DNA of 22,913 bases from DASTSN01 sp035760665 (GTDB lineage Bacteria > Bacteroidota > Bacteroidia > Chitinophagales > Chitinophagaceae): NCBI GenBank assembly GCA_035760665.1, contig DASTSN010000064.1:1-22913 (forward strand), given 5' to 3'. Each line of letters opens with the position of its first letter. Positions within the stretch are counted from its first letter, which is position 1. Position numbers and translations under genes: made by a program. The notes under the pieces are model-generated. The model did no database searches and was not told the origin of the DNA. It worked only from the letters and a program-made list of their open reading frames with translations. Below are positions 13,338-22,066 of this stretch, one piece after another.

Positions 13338-14129
13338 ATGAAGAAACTCGCTGCGCTTTTACTGTTATTCTTTTCCTTGCGGCAAGCCCGACCGCAGGAT
13401 TTTTCAGCTTATCAATACGGAATTTTTTCCGGTAAGGAAAGTGAATTGAAATACCGCATTTTATTTCCCGCATCATTCGATTCATCAAAAAAATACCCGT
13501 TAATTATCTTTCTTCACGGAGCTTATGAAAAAGGAACCGATAACGAAGCACAGCTAAGAATTGGCGGCCTTTATTTCTTGAAAGAAGAAAACAGGCGCAA
13601 GTTCCCGGCAATTGTATTATTTCCACAATGCCCGCCAAATGATTTGTGGGCCTATTTCGAAACGGATATTGATTCTGCCACAGGACTTGCCAAAAGATGG
13701 TATTTCCCCTTTCGAAAACAGCCCACGCAAACCACATTACTGTTAAAAAGATTACTGGACAGCCTGTTAACACAAAAATATGCAGACCCCACAAAAGTTT
13801 ATATTGGCGGCCTCTCACAGGGTGGTATGGGGGTGTATGACCTGATTACCCGTTATCCGGATACATTTACAGCTGCATTTCCTATCTGTGGAGCCGGGCC
13901 TGTAAACAAATGCGAACGTTTTGCATCAAAAGTGGCTGTCTGGATTTTTCATGGCGCAGCTGATGATATTGTTCCTGTGCGCTTTTCGAGAGATTATTTT
14001 AAAAAACTACAAAAGAAGGGGGCCGATGTGCGCTACTCAGAATACCCGGGCGTTTTTCACAACAGCTGGAACAATGCCTTTGCAGAGAAGGATCTCCTCG
14101 TCTGGCTTTTCAGTAAAACAAAAAAATAG
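13338..14129 (+). CDS. Exported alpha/beta hydrolase (carboxylesterase/peptidase-like)
   Basis: 263 residues. Residues 1-20 are a signal peptide (KKLAALLLLFFSL, then ARPQ). The body is an alpha/beta hydrolase of the phospholipase/carboxylesterase or predicted-peptidase (COG4099-like) type: oxyanion segment YPLIIFLHGAYEKGTDN, LFPQCPPNDLW at 94-104, nucleophile elbow GGLSQGGMG with S160, Asp in HGAADDIVPV (D209, possibly D210) and H241 in PGVFHNSWNNAF. The triad is complete. The substrate is unknown; ester bonds of carbohydrate or peptide material in the periplasm are plausible. One base separates it from the methyltransferase stop, so translation is probably coupled. It ends the thyA operon, 99 nt before pntA. 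Confidence 0.87.
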   Translation: MKKLAALLLLFFSLRQARPQDFSAYQYGIFSGKESELKYRILFPASFDSSKKYPLIIFLHGAYEKGTDNEAQLRIGGLYFLKEENRRKFPAIVLFPQCPPNDLWAYFETDIDSATGLAKRWYFPFRKQPTQTTLLLKRLLDSLLTQKYADPTKVYIGGLSQGGMGVYDLITRYPDTFTAAFPICGAGPVNKCERFASKVAVWIFHGAADDIVPVRFSRDYFKKLQKKGADVRYSEYPGVFHNSWNNAFAEKDLLVWLFSKTKK

Positions 14130-14228
14130 TTTGTGGAAGCAGCAATGCCTGATGTAAAATCTACAATCCCGAAAATTTTATACCTTCCGTTCTGAATCAT
14201 CTCATGCAATCTAAACTATCCATTGTAC

Positions 14229-15350
14229 ATGACTATTGGTTTGCTTAAAGAGCCTGCCCATGAAACCCGTGTATCGCTGCTGGCCGATGCGGTAGCCTCC
14301 CTGACAAAAAAAGGACTTACGTTTTGGATCGAAGACGGCGCCGGTGAAAAAGCCTATTGCAGCAATGGTGACTATGAAAAAGCCGGTGCACAGATAAATA
14401 GCCGGGCCAATATACTGCAGTCAGCAGAAATCATCCTGTCTATTCATCCACCCGATATCACTGCTGTCCAGCAAGCATCGGGACAAGTGCTGGTTGGGGT
14501 GTATCAACCGCTCTACAATGCAGAACTGGTAAAACATTTTGCGGAAAAAGGCCTTACCAGCTTTTCGCTGGATATGCTTCCCAGGACTACCCGCGCCCAG
14601 TCCATGGATGTGCTGAGTTCGCAGGCCAATATCGCCGGCTACAAAGCGGTGCTGGAAGCCGCCAATCATTACCCCCGTTACTTTCCGATGTTCATGACTG
14701 CTGCAGGCAGCATTGCTCCGGCAAAAGTGCTGATTCTCGGCGCCGGTGTAGCTGGCTTGCAGGCTATTGCAACGGCCAGGCGATTGGGGGCGGTGGTGGA
14801 AGTTTTTGACACCAGACCAGCCGTAAAAGAAGAAGTACAAAGCCTGGGAGCAAAATTTGTAGAAGTGGAAGGCGCAGCCGATGCCAGCAAGGCGGGCGGG
14901 TATGCCGTGGAGCAAACTGCAGAGTACCAGCAAAAACAACAGCAGAAAATTGCTGAGAGTATTGCGAAAGCTGATATTGTGATTACCACTGCGCAAATAC
15001 CCGGTAAAAAAGCCCCGTTGTTGGTTACGGAAGATATGCTGAAAAAAATGCGCAACGGCAGTGTGATTGTGGACCTTGCAGCAGCCACCGGTGGCAACAC
15101 ACCATTTACAAAAAACAATGAAATTATTCAGCACAATGGTATTACCATAATTGGCAACAGCAACCTGGCAGCCACCATGCCCAGCGACGCCAGTAAATTG
15201 TACGGTAAAAATGTGCTCAATTTTTTACAACTCATCCTGGATAAAGACGGGAAACTGCAGCTCAACTGGGAAGACGACCTGGTGAAAGGCTGTTGCATTA
15301 CCACCGGCGGGGAGATTGTGCACGAACGGGTAAAGTCTCTCGTATCCTGA
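14229..15350 (+). CDS. pntA: NAD(P) transhydrogenase subunit alpha, soluble NAD(H) domain (dI)
   Basis: Soluble NAD(H)-binding part of the proton-translocating transhydrogenase, which uses the proton gradient to make NADPH from NADH. 373 residues from the ATG at 14229; a TTG two codons earlier is less likely. Seen: IGLLKEPAHETRVSL at the N-terminus, the RQD loop LPRTTRAQSMD with R119, Q124 and D127 matching the residues known from Rhodospirillum rubrum dI, SSQANIAGYKAV, the dinucleotide fold VLILGAGVAGLQAIATARRL, VFDTRPAVKEEVQSLGA, and IPGKKAPLLVTEDM with VVDLAAATGGN. It has no membrane segments, so this is the split PntAA form, and the first TM part is the next gene. Followed by pntAB and pntB in the order expected for the three-subunit enzyme. 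Confidence 0.95.
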   Translation: MTIGLLKEPAHETRVSLLADAVASLTKKGLTFWIEDGAGEKAYCSNGDYEKAGAQINSRANILQSAEIILSIHPPDITAVQQASGQVLVGVYQPLYNAELVKHFAEKGLTSFSLDMLPRTTRAQSMDVLSSQANIAGYKAVLEAANHYPRYFPMFMTAAGSIAPAKVLILGAGVAGLQAIATARRLGAVVEVFDTRPAVKEEVQSLGAKFVEVEGAADASKAGGYAVEQTAEYQQKQQQKIAESIAKADIVITTAQIPGKKAPLLVTEDMLKKMRNGSVIVDLAAATGGNTPFTKNNEIIQHNGITIIGNSNLAATMPSDASKLYGKNVLNFLQLILDKDGKLQLNWEDDLVKGCCITTGGEIVHERVKSLVS

Positions 15351-15473
15351 ACAGAAGACCACGATAATAACCAGTTCTTAAAATATTTATACATGAACAA
15401 ACCGCCACGAAGTTTTACAAAGGCTTGACCGTGGCTGCTGTTATTTAAGAGGACAACTAAAAGAATATCATTT

Positions 15474-15791
15474 ATGCTGACATGGATAAGCGAACACCAG
15501 GACATGATCTACATTGTGATCCTAATGATTTTTGTAGGAATTGAAGTCATTGGCCGGGTACCCAGTGTACTGCATACTCCTTTAATGAGTGGCGCCAATG
15601 CCATACATGGTGTAGTCATTATCGGCGCAATCATTGTAATGGGTAAAGCAGAAAGCGACAATTACCTGGCGCTGGTGCTTGGTTTTTTAGCGGTCATTCT
15701 GGGCACATTGAATGTCGTAGGCGGATTTGTGGTGACCGACCGGATGCTCGAAATGTTTCGTTCAAAGAAGAAACCCAATTCGAAATCATAG
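15474..15791 (+). CDS. pntAB: NAD(P) transhydrogenase alpha-2 subunit, membrane (dII N-terminal part)
   Basis: 105 residues with three hydrophobic segments at about 10-30, 42-58 and 66-88, corresponding to the C-terminal membrane part of an unsplit PntA. Seen: PLMSGANAIHGVVIIGAI at 36-53, a conserved helix whose His takes part in proton movement in the family, and LGTLNVVGGFVVTDRMLEMF near the end, also conserved. A basic tail follows. It starts 123 nt after pntA; the gap contains an 11-codon open frame and a weak inverted repeat but no clear promoter. pntB follows after 66 nt. Confidence 0.95.
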   Translation: MLTWISEHQDMIYIVILMIFVGIEVIGRVPSVLHTPLMSGANAIHGVVIIGAIIVMGKAESDNYLALVLGFLAVILGTLNVVGGFVVTDRMLEMFRSKKKPNSKS

Positions 15792-15857
15792 CACCAGAAT
15801 ATGATTACTGCCAAAAGATGTTGAACTAGATGATTCAGGAATTAGAACCACTGATTT

Positions 15858-17276
15858 ATGGAACTTAATATACTTACACTCTGTTATCTGATCGGCTCAG
15901 TAACTTTCATTATCGGATTAAAAATGCTTTCCAACCCGGCTACGGCAAGAAAGGGGAACCTGGTTGCTGCAACAGGTATGAGCATTGCTATCATCGGAAC
16001 CATTTTTTTATACAAAGATGAAAACGGTAATACCCTTCATAACTACGGGTGGATATTTGGCGGCATTCTGATAGGTGCCATTATCGGTACACTGGCTGCA
16101 AAAAAAGTGAAAATGACGGCCATGCCGGAAATGGTGAGCATGTTCAATGGAATGGGCGGTGCTTGTGCGGCATTAATTTCTATCGTAGAGTTCAATCACT
16201 TGATGAGAGAAAGTAACGCAGTAACGACGAGCCCTTTAATACCCACTGGCGAATTACTAATAATTCTCCTGGGTTTAATCATTGGTTCCGTTTCATTCGC
16301 GGGTAGTATCATAGCCTGGGGAAAATTAAACGGCCGCATCAAAGATTTTTCGTTCAGGGGTCAGCACCTGTTTAACATTGGTTTATTACTGGTGGTATTT
16401 GCACTCGCCGCGTATGTAATTGGCTGGCTGCCGACTAATGCAATGCTGCTCTTTTTTGTCATTTTTGCGCTAGCGCTTTTGTACGGCATTTTCTTTGTCA
16501 TGCCGATCGGTGGCGCCGATATGCCGGTCGTTATTTCTTTACTGAATTCATTTACCGGCGTAGCTGCAGCCTGCGGTGGCTTCCTTTACAGTAATAAAGT
16601 AATGCTCACCGGCGGTATATTGGTAGGCGCTGCCGGTACCTTGCTCACCATCCTTATGTGCAAGGCCATGAACCGCTCACTTAAAAATGTACTCATCGGT
16701 TCATTTGGCACGACGGCTATTGCCGCAGGTAAAAAAGAACAGGGAGCTTATAAAGAAATTTCACTGAGTGATGCCGCCATGGTAATGGCCTACGCCAACA
16801 AGGTTATGATCGTTCCGGGTTATGGACTGGCTGTTGCCCAGGCACAGCATGCCTGCCATGAACTGGAAAAATTGCTGGAAAGCAAAGGCGTGGAAGTGAA
16901 ATATGCCATCCATCCGGTAGCAGGCAGAATGCCTGGTCATATGAATGTACTGCTGGCAGAAGCTGATGTATCTTATGATAAGCTGCTGGAAATGGAACAG
17001 GCAAATGATGAGTTTCCCACAACGGACGTAGTATTGGTGCTTGGCGCCAATGACGTGGTCAATCCTGCCGCAAAAACAGATCCGGCCTCTCCTATTTATG
17101 GTATGCCAATACTTGATGTGGAACTGGCAAAGTCTGTTATTGTGAACAAACGCAGTATGAAACCGGGTTATGCAGGCATAGAAAACGACCTGTTTTTCCA
17201 GCCCAAAACATCCATGCTTTTCGGTGATGCCAAAAAGGTACTACAGGACCTGGCCGCTGAAATTAAAAATATTTAG
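15858..17276 (+). CDS. pntB: NAD(P) transhydrogenase subunit beta (membrane dII plus NADP-binding dIII)
   Basis: 472 residues. Residues about 1-285 form some eight to nine transmembrane helices with conserved AMPEMVSMFNGMGGACAALI at 88-107 and MPIGGADMPVVISLLNSFTG at 215-234. Residues about 300-472 are the NADP(H)-binding dIII domain: VPGYGLAVAQAQH at 319-331, IHPVAGRMPGHMNVLLAEA at 351-369, VLGANDVVNPAA at 394-405, and NKRSMKPGYAGIEN at 430-443. All hallmark loops are present and the length is normal. With pntA and pntAB it completes the enzyme that drives NADPH production by proton re-entry, giving reductant for reductases such as FolA. Confidence 0.96.
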   Translation: MELNILTLCYLIGSVTFIIGLKMLSNPATARKGNLVAATGMSIAIIGTIFLYKDENGNTLHNYGWIFGGILIGAIIGTLAAKKVKMTAMPEMVSMFNGMGGACAALISIVEFNHLMRESNAVTTSPLIPTGELLIILLGLIIGSVSFAGSIIAWGKLNGRIKDFSFRGQHLFNIGLLLVVFALAAYVIGWLPTNAMLLFFVIFALALLYGIFFVMPIGGADMPVVISLLNSFTGVAAACGGFLYSNKVMLTGGILVGAAGTLLTILMCKAMNRSLKNVLIGSFGTTAIAAGKKEQGAYKEISLSDAAMVMAYANKVMIVPGYGLAVAQAQHACHELEKLLESKGVEVKYAIHPVAGRMPGHMNVLLAEADVSYDKLLEMEQANDEFPTTDVVLVLGANDVVNPAAKTDPASPIYGMPILDVELAKSVIVNKRSMKPGYAGIENDLFFQPKTSMLFGDAKKVLQDLAAEIKNI

Positions 17277-17287
17277 CAATGTTTACA

Positions 17288-17308
17288 GCCTGATTACAGA
17301 CGTCAGGC
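17288..17308 (+). other. Inverted repeat after pntB, possible weak terminator or processing hairpin
   Basis: GCCTGA and TCAGGC form a perfect 6-bp stem with a 9-nt loop, beginning 11 nt after the pntB stop. The following bases (AAGTAGACTTTCTTC) have no uninterrupted T-run, so strong intrinsic termination is unlikely. It sits between pntB and the M28 peptidase gene and could mark the end of the pnt operon. Confidence 0.3.
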
Positions 17309-17345
17309 AAGTAGACTTTCTTCAAAATTTTTAAATAAAATTGCT

Positions 17346-19571
17346 ATGAAACGATTATTAACGACCCTTGCTTTTTTCCTGTTCATTGCTTTTACCCAAG
17401 CGCAGAAAATTATGGGATTTACCGATACGGATGCATCTTCCCAGCTCAATTGGGAAAAACAATTCGATGCACAACTGAATGCCAGTAACCTGGATAACTG
17501 GATGCAGTTTCTCACGTCACATCCGCATCACGTCGGCAGCCAGCAGGATAAGGCAAATGCCGAATATATTGCCAACCTGTTTAAAGAATGGGGCTACGAA
17601 ACAGAAATCGTCAGCTATAATGTGTTATTCCCCACACCCAAAACCAGGCAACTGGAATTACTGGGCAGCAAGCCATTTAAAGCCAGGCTGGATGAACCTG
17701 TTTTGAAAGAAGACAGAACCTCCGGCCAGAAAGCCGAACAACTCCCACCCTACAATGCTTATTCGGCGGATGGTGATGTAACAGCTCAACTGGTATTTGT
17801 CAACCGCGGCGTGCCTGCCGACTATGAAGAACTGGCACGTATGGGTATTGATGTAAAAGGAAAAATTGTTATTGCGAAATATGGCGGCTCCTGGAGAGGG
17901 ATAAAACCCAAAGTGGCTGCGGAACATGGCGCGATCGGTTGTATAATTTATTCAGACCCTGCCGATGACGGTTATGCGCAGGGAGATGCTTATCCCGAAG
18001 GACCTTACCGACCCGAAAATGGCGCCCAGCGCGGATCGGTCATGGATATGCCTGTTTATCCCGGTGACCCGCTGACGCCTGACGTTGGAGCTACGAAAGA
18101 TGCCAAACGCTTAAGTATCCAGGAGGCTGCCACCATCATGAAAATCCCGGTACTCCCGATCTCTTACGCAGATGCATTGCCGTTATTAAAATCACTTGGC
18201 GGCCAGGTGGTACCAGCTTCCTGGCGTGGTGCCTTACCGATTACCTATCACGTAGGCCCCAGCAAAGACAAAGTACACCTGAAACTCGCCTTTAACTGGG
18301 ATATCAAACCCCTCTACAATGTTATTGCTAAAATGCGCGGAAGCCAATGGCCGGACGAATGGATTATCCGCGGTAATCACCACGACGCCTGGGTAAATGG
18401 TGCAGAAGACCCGATCAGCGGCATGGTGTCTGAAATGGAAGAAGCAAGAGCCATTGCAGAGCTTGCGAAAAAAGGATTTCGCCCCAAACGGACACTGGTT
18501 TACTGCGCCTGGGATGGCGAAGAACCCGCCTTGCTGGGCTCTACAGAATGGACTGAAGATCACCAGCAGGAACTGAAGCAAAAGGCCGTCGTATATGTAA
18601 ACACGGATGGAAACAACCGTGGATTCATTGGTGCAGGCGGATCTCATACGCTGGAACCATTTTTTAACGAAGTTATTGACCAGGTTACCGATCCGGAAAC
18701 GGGGGTTTCAGTGAAAGAGCGCCGTTATGCAAAATCGATGGCTGATGCCGACCTTGCAGGCCGTGAAAAATTATGGGGAAATAAAAATCTGAAACTTGAA
18801 GCACTGGGCGCCGGAAGCGACTGGAGCGGCTTTCTGCAACATCTTGGTATAGCTTCCTTAAATATCGGATTTGGCGGCGAAGGCAACGGTGGACAGTATC
18901 ACTCCGTTTATGATTCGTATGACTATTTTACCCGTTTCATTGACCCCGGATTTCAATATGGTATCACTTTGTCCAAAACAACCGGCCGTGTTATGATGCG
19001 CTTGGCAAATGCAGATGTATTGCCGCTAAATTTTACCAGCTTTTACAAAACGGTTAATGGATATACCAATGAAGTAAAAGACCTGCTGCAAAAAACGCGT
19101 AAACAAACCAGCTTGGAGAACAAAATGATTGCTGATAGCCTGTTTGATTTGGCAAAAGATCCAACGAAAATTTACCACAGCCCAGAACAAAAAGCAATTG
19201 TTCCTTACCTCAATTTCAGCAAGCTTGAAAACAACCTTGTTCAATTGGAACAAACCAGCGTTGATTTTGAAAAATTATACGGTAATGCCATGCAGCTTTC
19301 ACCCGAAAAAAGAACCCAGTTAAATACGATACTTTATACTGCCGAAAGAAACCTGCTCTACGGGCCGGGTTTACCACGAAGAAGTTGGTATAAGCATGAA
19401 ATTTATGCACCCGGTTATTACACAGGCTATGGTGTCAAAACATTACCAGGTATCCGCGAAGCTATCGAACAGCGCAACTGGGAGGAAGCACAGCAAAATA
19501 TCGACATCGTTGCCAGCACGTTGCAATCGTACACCGAGCAAATAAAAAAAGCAATTGCCTTGTTGGAGTAA
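17346..19571 (+). CDS. Exported M28 metallopeptidase, glutamate carboxypeptidase II (PSMA)-like
   Basis: 741 residues. Signal peptide 1-19 (RLLTTLAFFLFIAFTQAQ). A PA domain lies at about 140-290, the di-zinc M28 domain at about 320-570 and a TFR-dimer-type helical domain at about 610-735, the PSMA order. Zinc ligands and base are all present: H345, D355, E392/E393 in WDGEEPALLGSTEW, D421 in NTDGNN, and H519 in QYHSVYD. Their spacing is nearly the same as human H377, D387, E424/425, D453 and H553. Arg210 of PSMA, which binds the C-terminal carboxylate, matches R184, but Asn257 and Lys699 of the glutamate pocket are replaced by S231 and G694. It is thus an active periplasmic or surface exopeptidase, perhaps with wider specificity than glutamate (inference). 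It lies 69 nt after pntB and 43 nt before the rRNA methyltransferase. Confidence 0.92.
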   Translation: MKRLLTTLAFFLFIAFTQAQKIMGFTDTDASSQLNWEKQFDAQLNASNLDNWMQFLTSHPHHVGSQQDKANAEYIANLFKEWGYETEIVSYNVLFPTPKTRQLELLGSKPFKARLDEPVLKEDRTSGQKAEQLPPYNAYSADGDVTAQLVFVNRGVPADYEELARMGIDVKGKIVIAKYGGSWRGIKPKVAAEHGAIGCIIYSDPADDGYAQGDAYPEGPYRPENGAQRGSVMDMPVYPGDPLTPDVGATKDAKRLSIQEAATIMKIPVLPISYADALPLLKSLGGQVVPASWRGALPITYHVGPSKDKVHLKLAFNWDIKPLYNVIAKMRGSQWPDEWIIRGNHHDAWVNGAEDPISGMVSEMEEARAIAELAKKGFRPKRTLVYCAWDGEEPALLGSTEWTEDHQQELKQKAVVYVNTDGNNRGFIGAGGSHTLEPFFNEVIDQVTDPETGVSVKERRYAKSMADADLAGREKLWGNKNLKLEALGAGSDWSGFLQHLGIASLNIGFGGEGNGGQYHSVYDSYDYFTRFIDPGFQYGITLSKTTGRVMMRLANADVLPLNFTSFYKTVNGYTNEVKDLLQKTRKQTSLENKMIADSLFDLAKDPTKIYHSPEQKAIVPYLNFSKLENNLVQLEQTSVDFEKLYGNAMQLSPEKRTQLNTILYTAERNLLYGPGLPRRSWYKHEIYAPGYYTGYGVKTLPGIREAIEQRNWEEAQQNIDIVASTLQSYTEQIKKAIALLE

Positions 19572-19614
19572 AGTTGCCATTCATCATTCAAAATAAAATG
19601 GCGAATCATAACCC

Positions 19615-21003
19615 GTGGTTGATTTACCTGAAAAATTTATAAGATCGTTAACCGGGCTCGCCGGCTACGACGAAGACGCTTTTCGAAAAGTGCATTCGCC
19701 CGGCGAACCGGCTACATCTATCAGGATTAACCTGCAAAAACCCCTGACCAGTGCGAAGTTGGCTGAAAGAGGCGCTTCTGAAAAAATCCCCTGGACTAAC
19801 ACGGGTTATTATTTAAGCAACCGCCCTTCATTCACCTTTGATCCGTTATTTCATGCAGGATGCTATTATGTGCAGGAAGCTTCGAGTATGTTTCTTGAAC
19901 AAGCAGTCAGGCAAACAACGGATATGAGCAAGCCGCTTCGTGTGCTTGACCTTTGTGCAGCCCCCGGGGGAAAATCCACACATCTTCTGTCGCTTTTACC
20001 CAGCAACAGCCTGCTGGTAAGTAATGAAGTTATCAGGTCGAGGAGTACAATTTTACGGGATAATATTATTAAATGGGGATATGAAAATGTAATTGTCACG
20101 AGCAATGATCCAAAAGATTTTGCTGCGCTGGAAAATTATTTTGATGTTTTGTTAGTAGATGCACCCTGTAGTGGCAGCGGATTGTTTCGGAAAGATGCTG
20201 CTGCTATTGAAGAGTGGAGTGAACACAACGTGGAGCTTTGTTGCCAGCGGCAGCAGCGAATATTGGCCGATGCCTGGCCCTGCCTGAAAAAAAATGGCAT
20301 TTTAATTTATGCCACCTGCTCCTACTCAAAACAGGAAGATGAAGATATACTTGACTGGATACAACAAAATTTTGTTGTTGATAATGTCTTCTTGCATATC
20401 AGTAACGACTGGGGAATCACAGCCAGCAGAACTGCGACCGGACAGGAAGGCTACCGCTTTTGGCCAGATAAAGTAAAAGGAGAAGGGTTCTTTTTAGCAG
20501 CGTTCCGCAAAACAGAAGGTGATCATAATTATACTAAAAAAATAAAAAACACAGCCTCGTATCTCCCCAAAAAAGATGCAGCCATTCTCGATAAGTGGAT
20601 TGCCTCTGCAGGGCATCGATATTTCGTAAACCGTGATGAAGTTTATATTTTACAGGAAACATTTATCCCCGATTATAACATATTATCATCACAGCTCCGC
20701 ATAATTTATTCCGGAATACAGGCAGGCACGCTTATAAAAGAAAAGCTGCTGCCGGCTCATGCCCTGGCCATGAGTAATTTACTGATCCCGGCAATCGCTT
20801 CACTTGCAGTAACCCGCGAGCAAGCAGTTTTGTATTTACAGAAAAAAGATATGAACATTGCATCACCAGCAAATGGATGGCAACTGGTACATTTTCATAA
20901 CCACCCGCTCGGCTGGATCAATGCTTTGCCGAACCGCATCAACAATTACTACCCGAAAGAATTACGAATACTTAAAGACAGTTTACCCGGCGCCATCAAT
21001 TAA
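19615..21003 (+). CDS. rsmF: RsmF-like rRNA cytosine-5 methyltransferase (NOL1/NOP2/Sun family)
   Basis: SAM-dependent m5C methyltransferase; E. coli RsmF (479 residues) modifies 16S rRNA C1407. The 462 residues here carry LPEKFIRSLTGL at the N-terminus, RINLQKP, YVQEASSM at 85-92, SAM motif DLCAAPGGKSTHLL at 112-125, DAPCSGSGLFRKD with C185, and YATCSYSKQEDE with the catalytic C235. The C-terminal extension, including GWQLVHFHNHPLGWINALPN, fits the PUA-like region of RsmF rather than RsmB, which has a NusB-like N-terminus. An in-frame stop at 19609 leaves GTG at 19615 as the only reasonable start. RsmF is the best match, but a related 16S or tRNA target cannot be excluded. Confidence 0.87.
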   Translation: MVDLPEKFIRSLTGLAGYDEDAFRKVHSPGEPATSIRINLQKPLTSAKLAERGASEKIPWTNTGYYLSNRPSFTFDPLFHAGCYYVQEASSMFLEQAVRQTTDMSKPLRVLDLCAAPGGKSTHLLSLLPSNSLLVSNEVIRSRSTILRDNIIKWGYENVIVTSNDPKDFAALENYFDVLLVDAPCSGSGLFRKDAAAIEEWSEHNVELCCQRQQRILADAWPCLKKNGILIYATCSYSKQEDEDILDWIQQNFVVDNVFLHISNDWGITASRTATGQEGYRFWPDKVKGEGFFLAAFRKTEGDHNYTKKIKNTASYLPKKDAAILDKWIASAGHRYFVNRDEVYILQETFIPDYNILSSQLRIIYSGIQAGTLIKEKLLPAHALAMSNLLIPAIASLAVTREQAVLYLQKKDMNIASPANGWQLVHFHNHPLGWINALPNRINNYYPKELRILKDSLPGAIN

Positions 21004-21038
21004 AAAATCCACATCTTTGCAATTCAAACTTTGTGCTC

Positions 21039-22046
21039 ATGCAAAAGACATTATTAACGTTTCTCGCTTTTATAGTGTTTACAAAAATGACCATTGCCCA
21101 GCAAGATGATTTTGTATTACATGCAGGCAGCAAGGGTCTTTACATCGTTCATAAAGTTGTTCCAAAAGAAAACTTCTACTCCATTGGTCGTTTGTTCAAT
21201 GTTCATCCAAAACATATTGCCGGTTTTAACAATCTCGATATGTCTAAGGGCCTTAATATCGGGCAACTGATAAACATTCCACTTACGGACACGAATTTTA
21301 GTCGCTCAGCAGAAACAGGTACTGCTATTTATTATAAAACAGTTGCCGGCGATGATCTTTATAAACTCAGCAGCAGGTATAACATTCCGGCAGGCAATAT
21401 TCGAAAATGGAATCATCTCCCATCAGACAAACTCAGTGCTGGATTAAGATTAGTAATGGGCCACCTGGTTCACCCAGGTGAGCAGCAAGCTACGGTCTCT
21501 GATCCCAAAATCCAGGTAGAAAAAAACATAACTACAGCATCAACCAATACTGCAGATAAGAATCAAAGCCAGGCAGAAGAAAAAACAACAAGTGCTGCAG
21601 CAAATGAAAAGATCGAAACGAAAGATGCACTACCTGCCCAGCCTGAAACTGCCAAAAAGGAGGAACCAGTAAAACCGCAACAGCAACCTGTTCGTCAGCC
21701 AGTCCAGCAAACCACCCTGGAAGGTACCGGTTATTTTAAAGCCTATTTCGCTCAGCAAATAAAAACAATCCCTCAGACAAAAGAAGAAACCGTCACCGCC
21801 GGAATTTTTAAAACCACCAGCGGTTGGAATGATGAAAAATATTATGCACTGATTGATAATGTGCAACCCGGCACCATTATTAAAATCAGCAATCCCATAA
21901 ACGGGAAAATTGTATATGCTAAAGTGCTGGGAGAAATGAGTGGCATACGTCAAAACCAGGGACTCACCATCAGGATCAGTAATGCAGCCGCTGCTGCACT
22001 TAGTATTACAGAAGAGGACAAGTTTATTGTGCAAATAAATTACTGA
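21039..22046 (+). CDS. Exported protein with two LysM domains and a barrel-like C-terminal domain
   Basis: 335 residues from the ATG at 21039. Residues 1-21 are a signal peptide (LLTFLAFIVFTKMTIAQ). LysM 1 is about 34-81 (YIVHKVVPKENFYSIGRLFN, ending GQLINIPL) and LysM 2 about 98-142 (YYKTVAGDDLYKLSSRYNIP), so peptidoglycan binding is expected. Residues about 150-225 are a low-complexity linker rich in Lys, Glu, Gln, Thr, Ala and Pro. Residues about 230-335 look like a double-psi beta-barrel of the RlpA kind by pattern (ALIDNVQPGTIIKISNPING, later LTIRISNAAAAALSI), but I see no counterpart of the acidic and His residues used by lytic RlpA. It is therefore likely a non-catalytic wall-binding protein (inference). 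It starts 35 nt after rsmF; a partial -7 box CATCTTTG is at 21012. Confidence 0.82.
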   Translation: MQKTLLTFLAFIVFTKMTIAQQDDFVLHAGSKGLYIVHKVVPKENFYSIGRLFNVHPKHIAGFNNLDMSKGLNIGQLINIPLTDTNFSRSAETGTAIYYKTVAGDDLYKLSSRYNIPAGNIRKWNHLPSDKLSAGLRLVMGHLVHPGEQQATVSDPKIQVEKNITTASTNTADKNQSQAEEKTTSAAANEKIETKDALPAQPETAKKEEPVKPQQQPVRQPVQQTTLEGTGYFKAYFAQQIKTIPQTKEETVTAGIFKTTSGWNDEKYYALIDNVQPGTIIKISNPINGKIVYAKVLGEMSGIRQNQGLTIRISNAAAAALSITEEDKFIVQINY

Positions 22047-22066
22047 TAACAGTTACCGCTAGTTTA

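Noticed and set aside
14421..15134. Long open frame of 237 codons on the minus strand inside pntA
   Set aside because: It lies opposite a strongly conserved gene. Its translation is Cys/His/Phe-rich with no recognisable motif, typical of an antisense shadow.
19598..19642. 14-codon frame starting at an ATG just before the rRNA methyltransferase
   Set aside because: It overlaps the start of the real gene in another frame and ends at once. It was considered because the real start is GTG, but no frameshift is needed to explain the protein.
21630..22034. 134-codon minus-strand open frame opposite the LysM gene
   Set aside because: It is a shadow of the real coding strand with no start context and no family resemblance.
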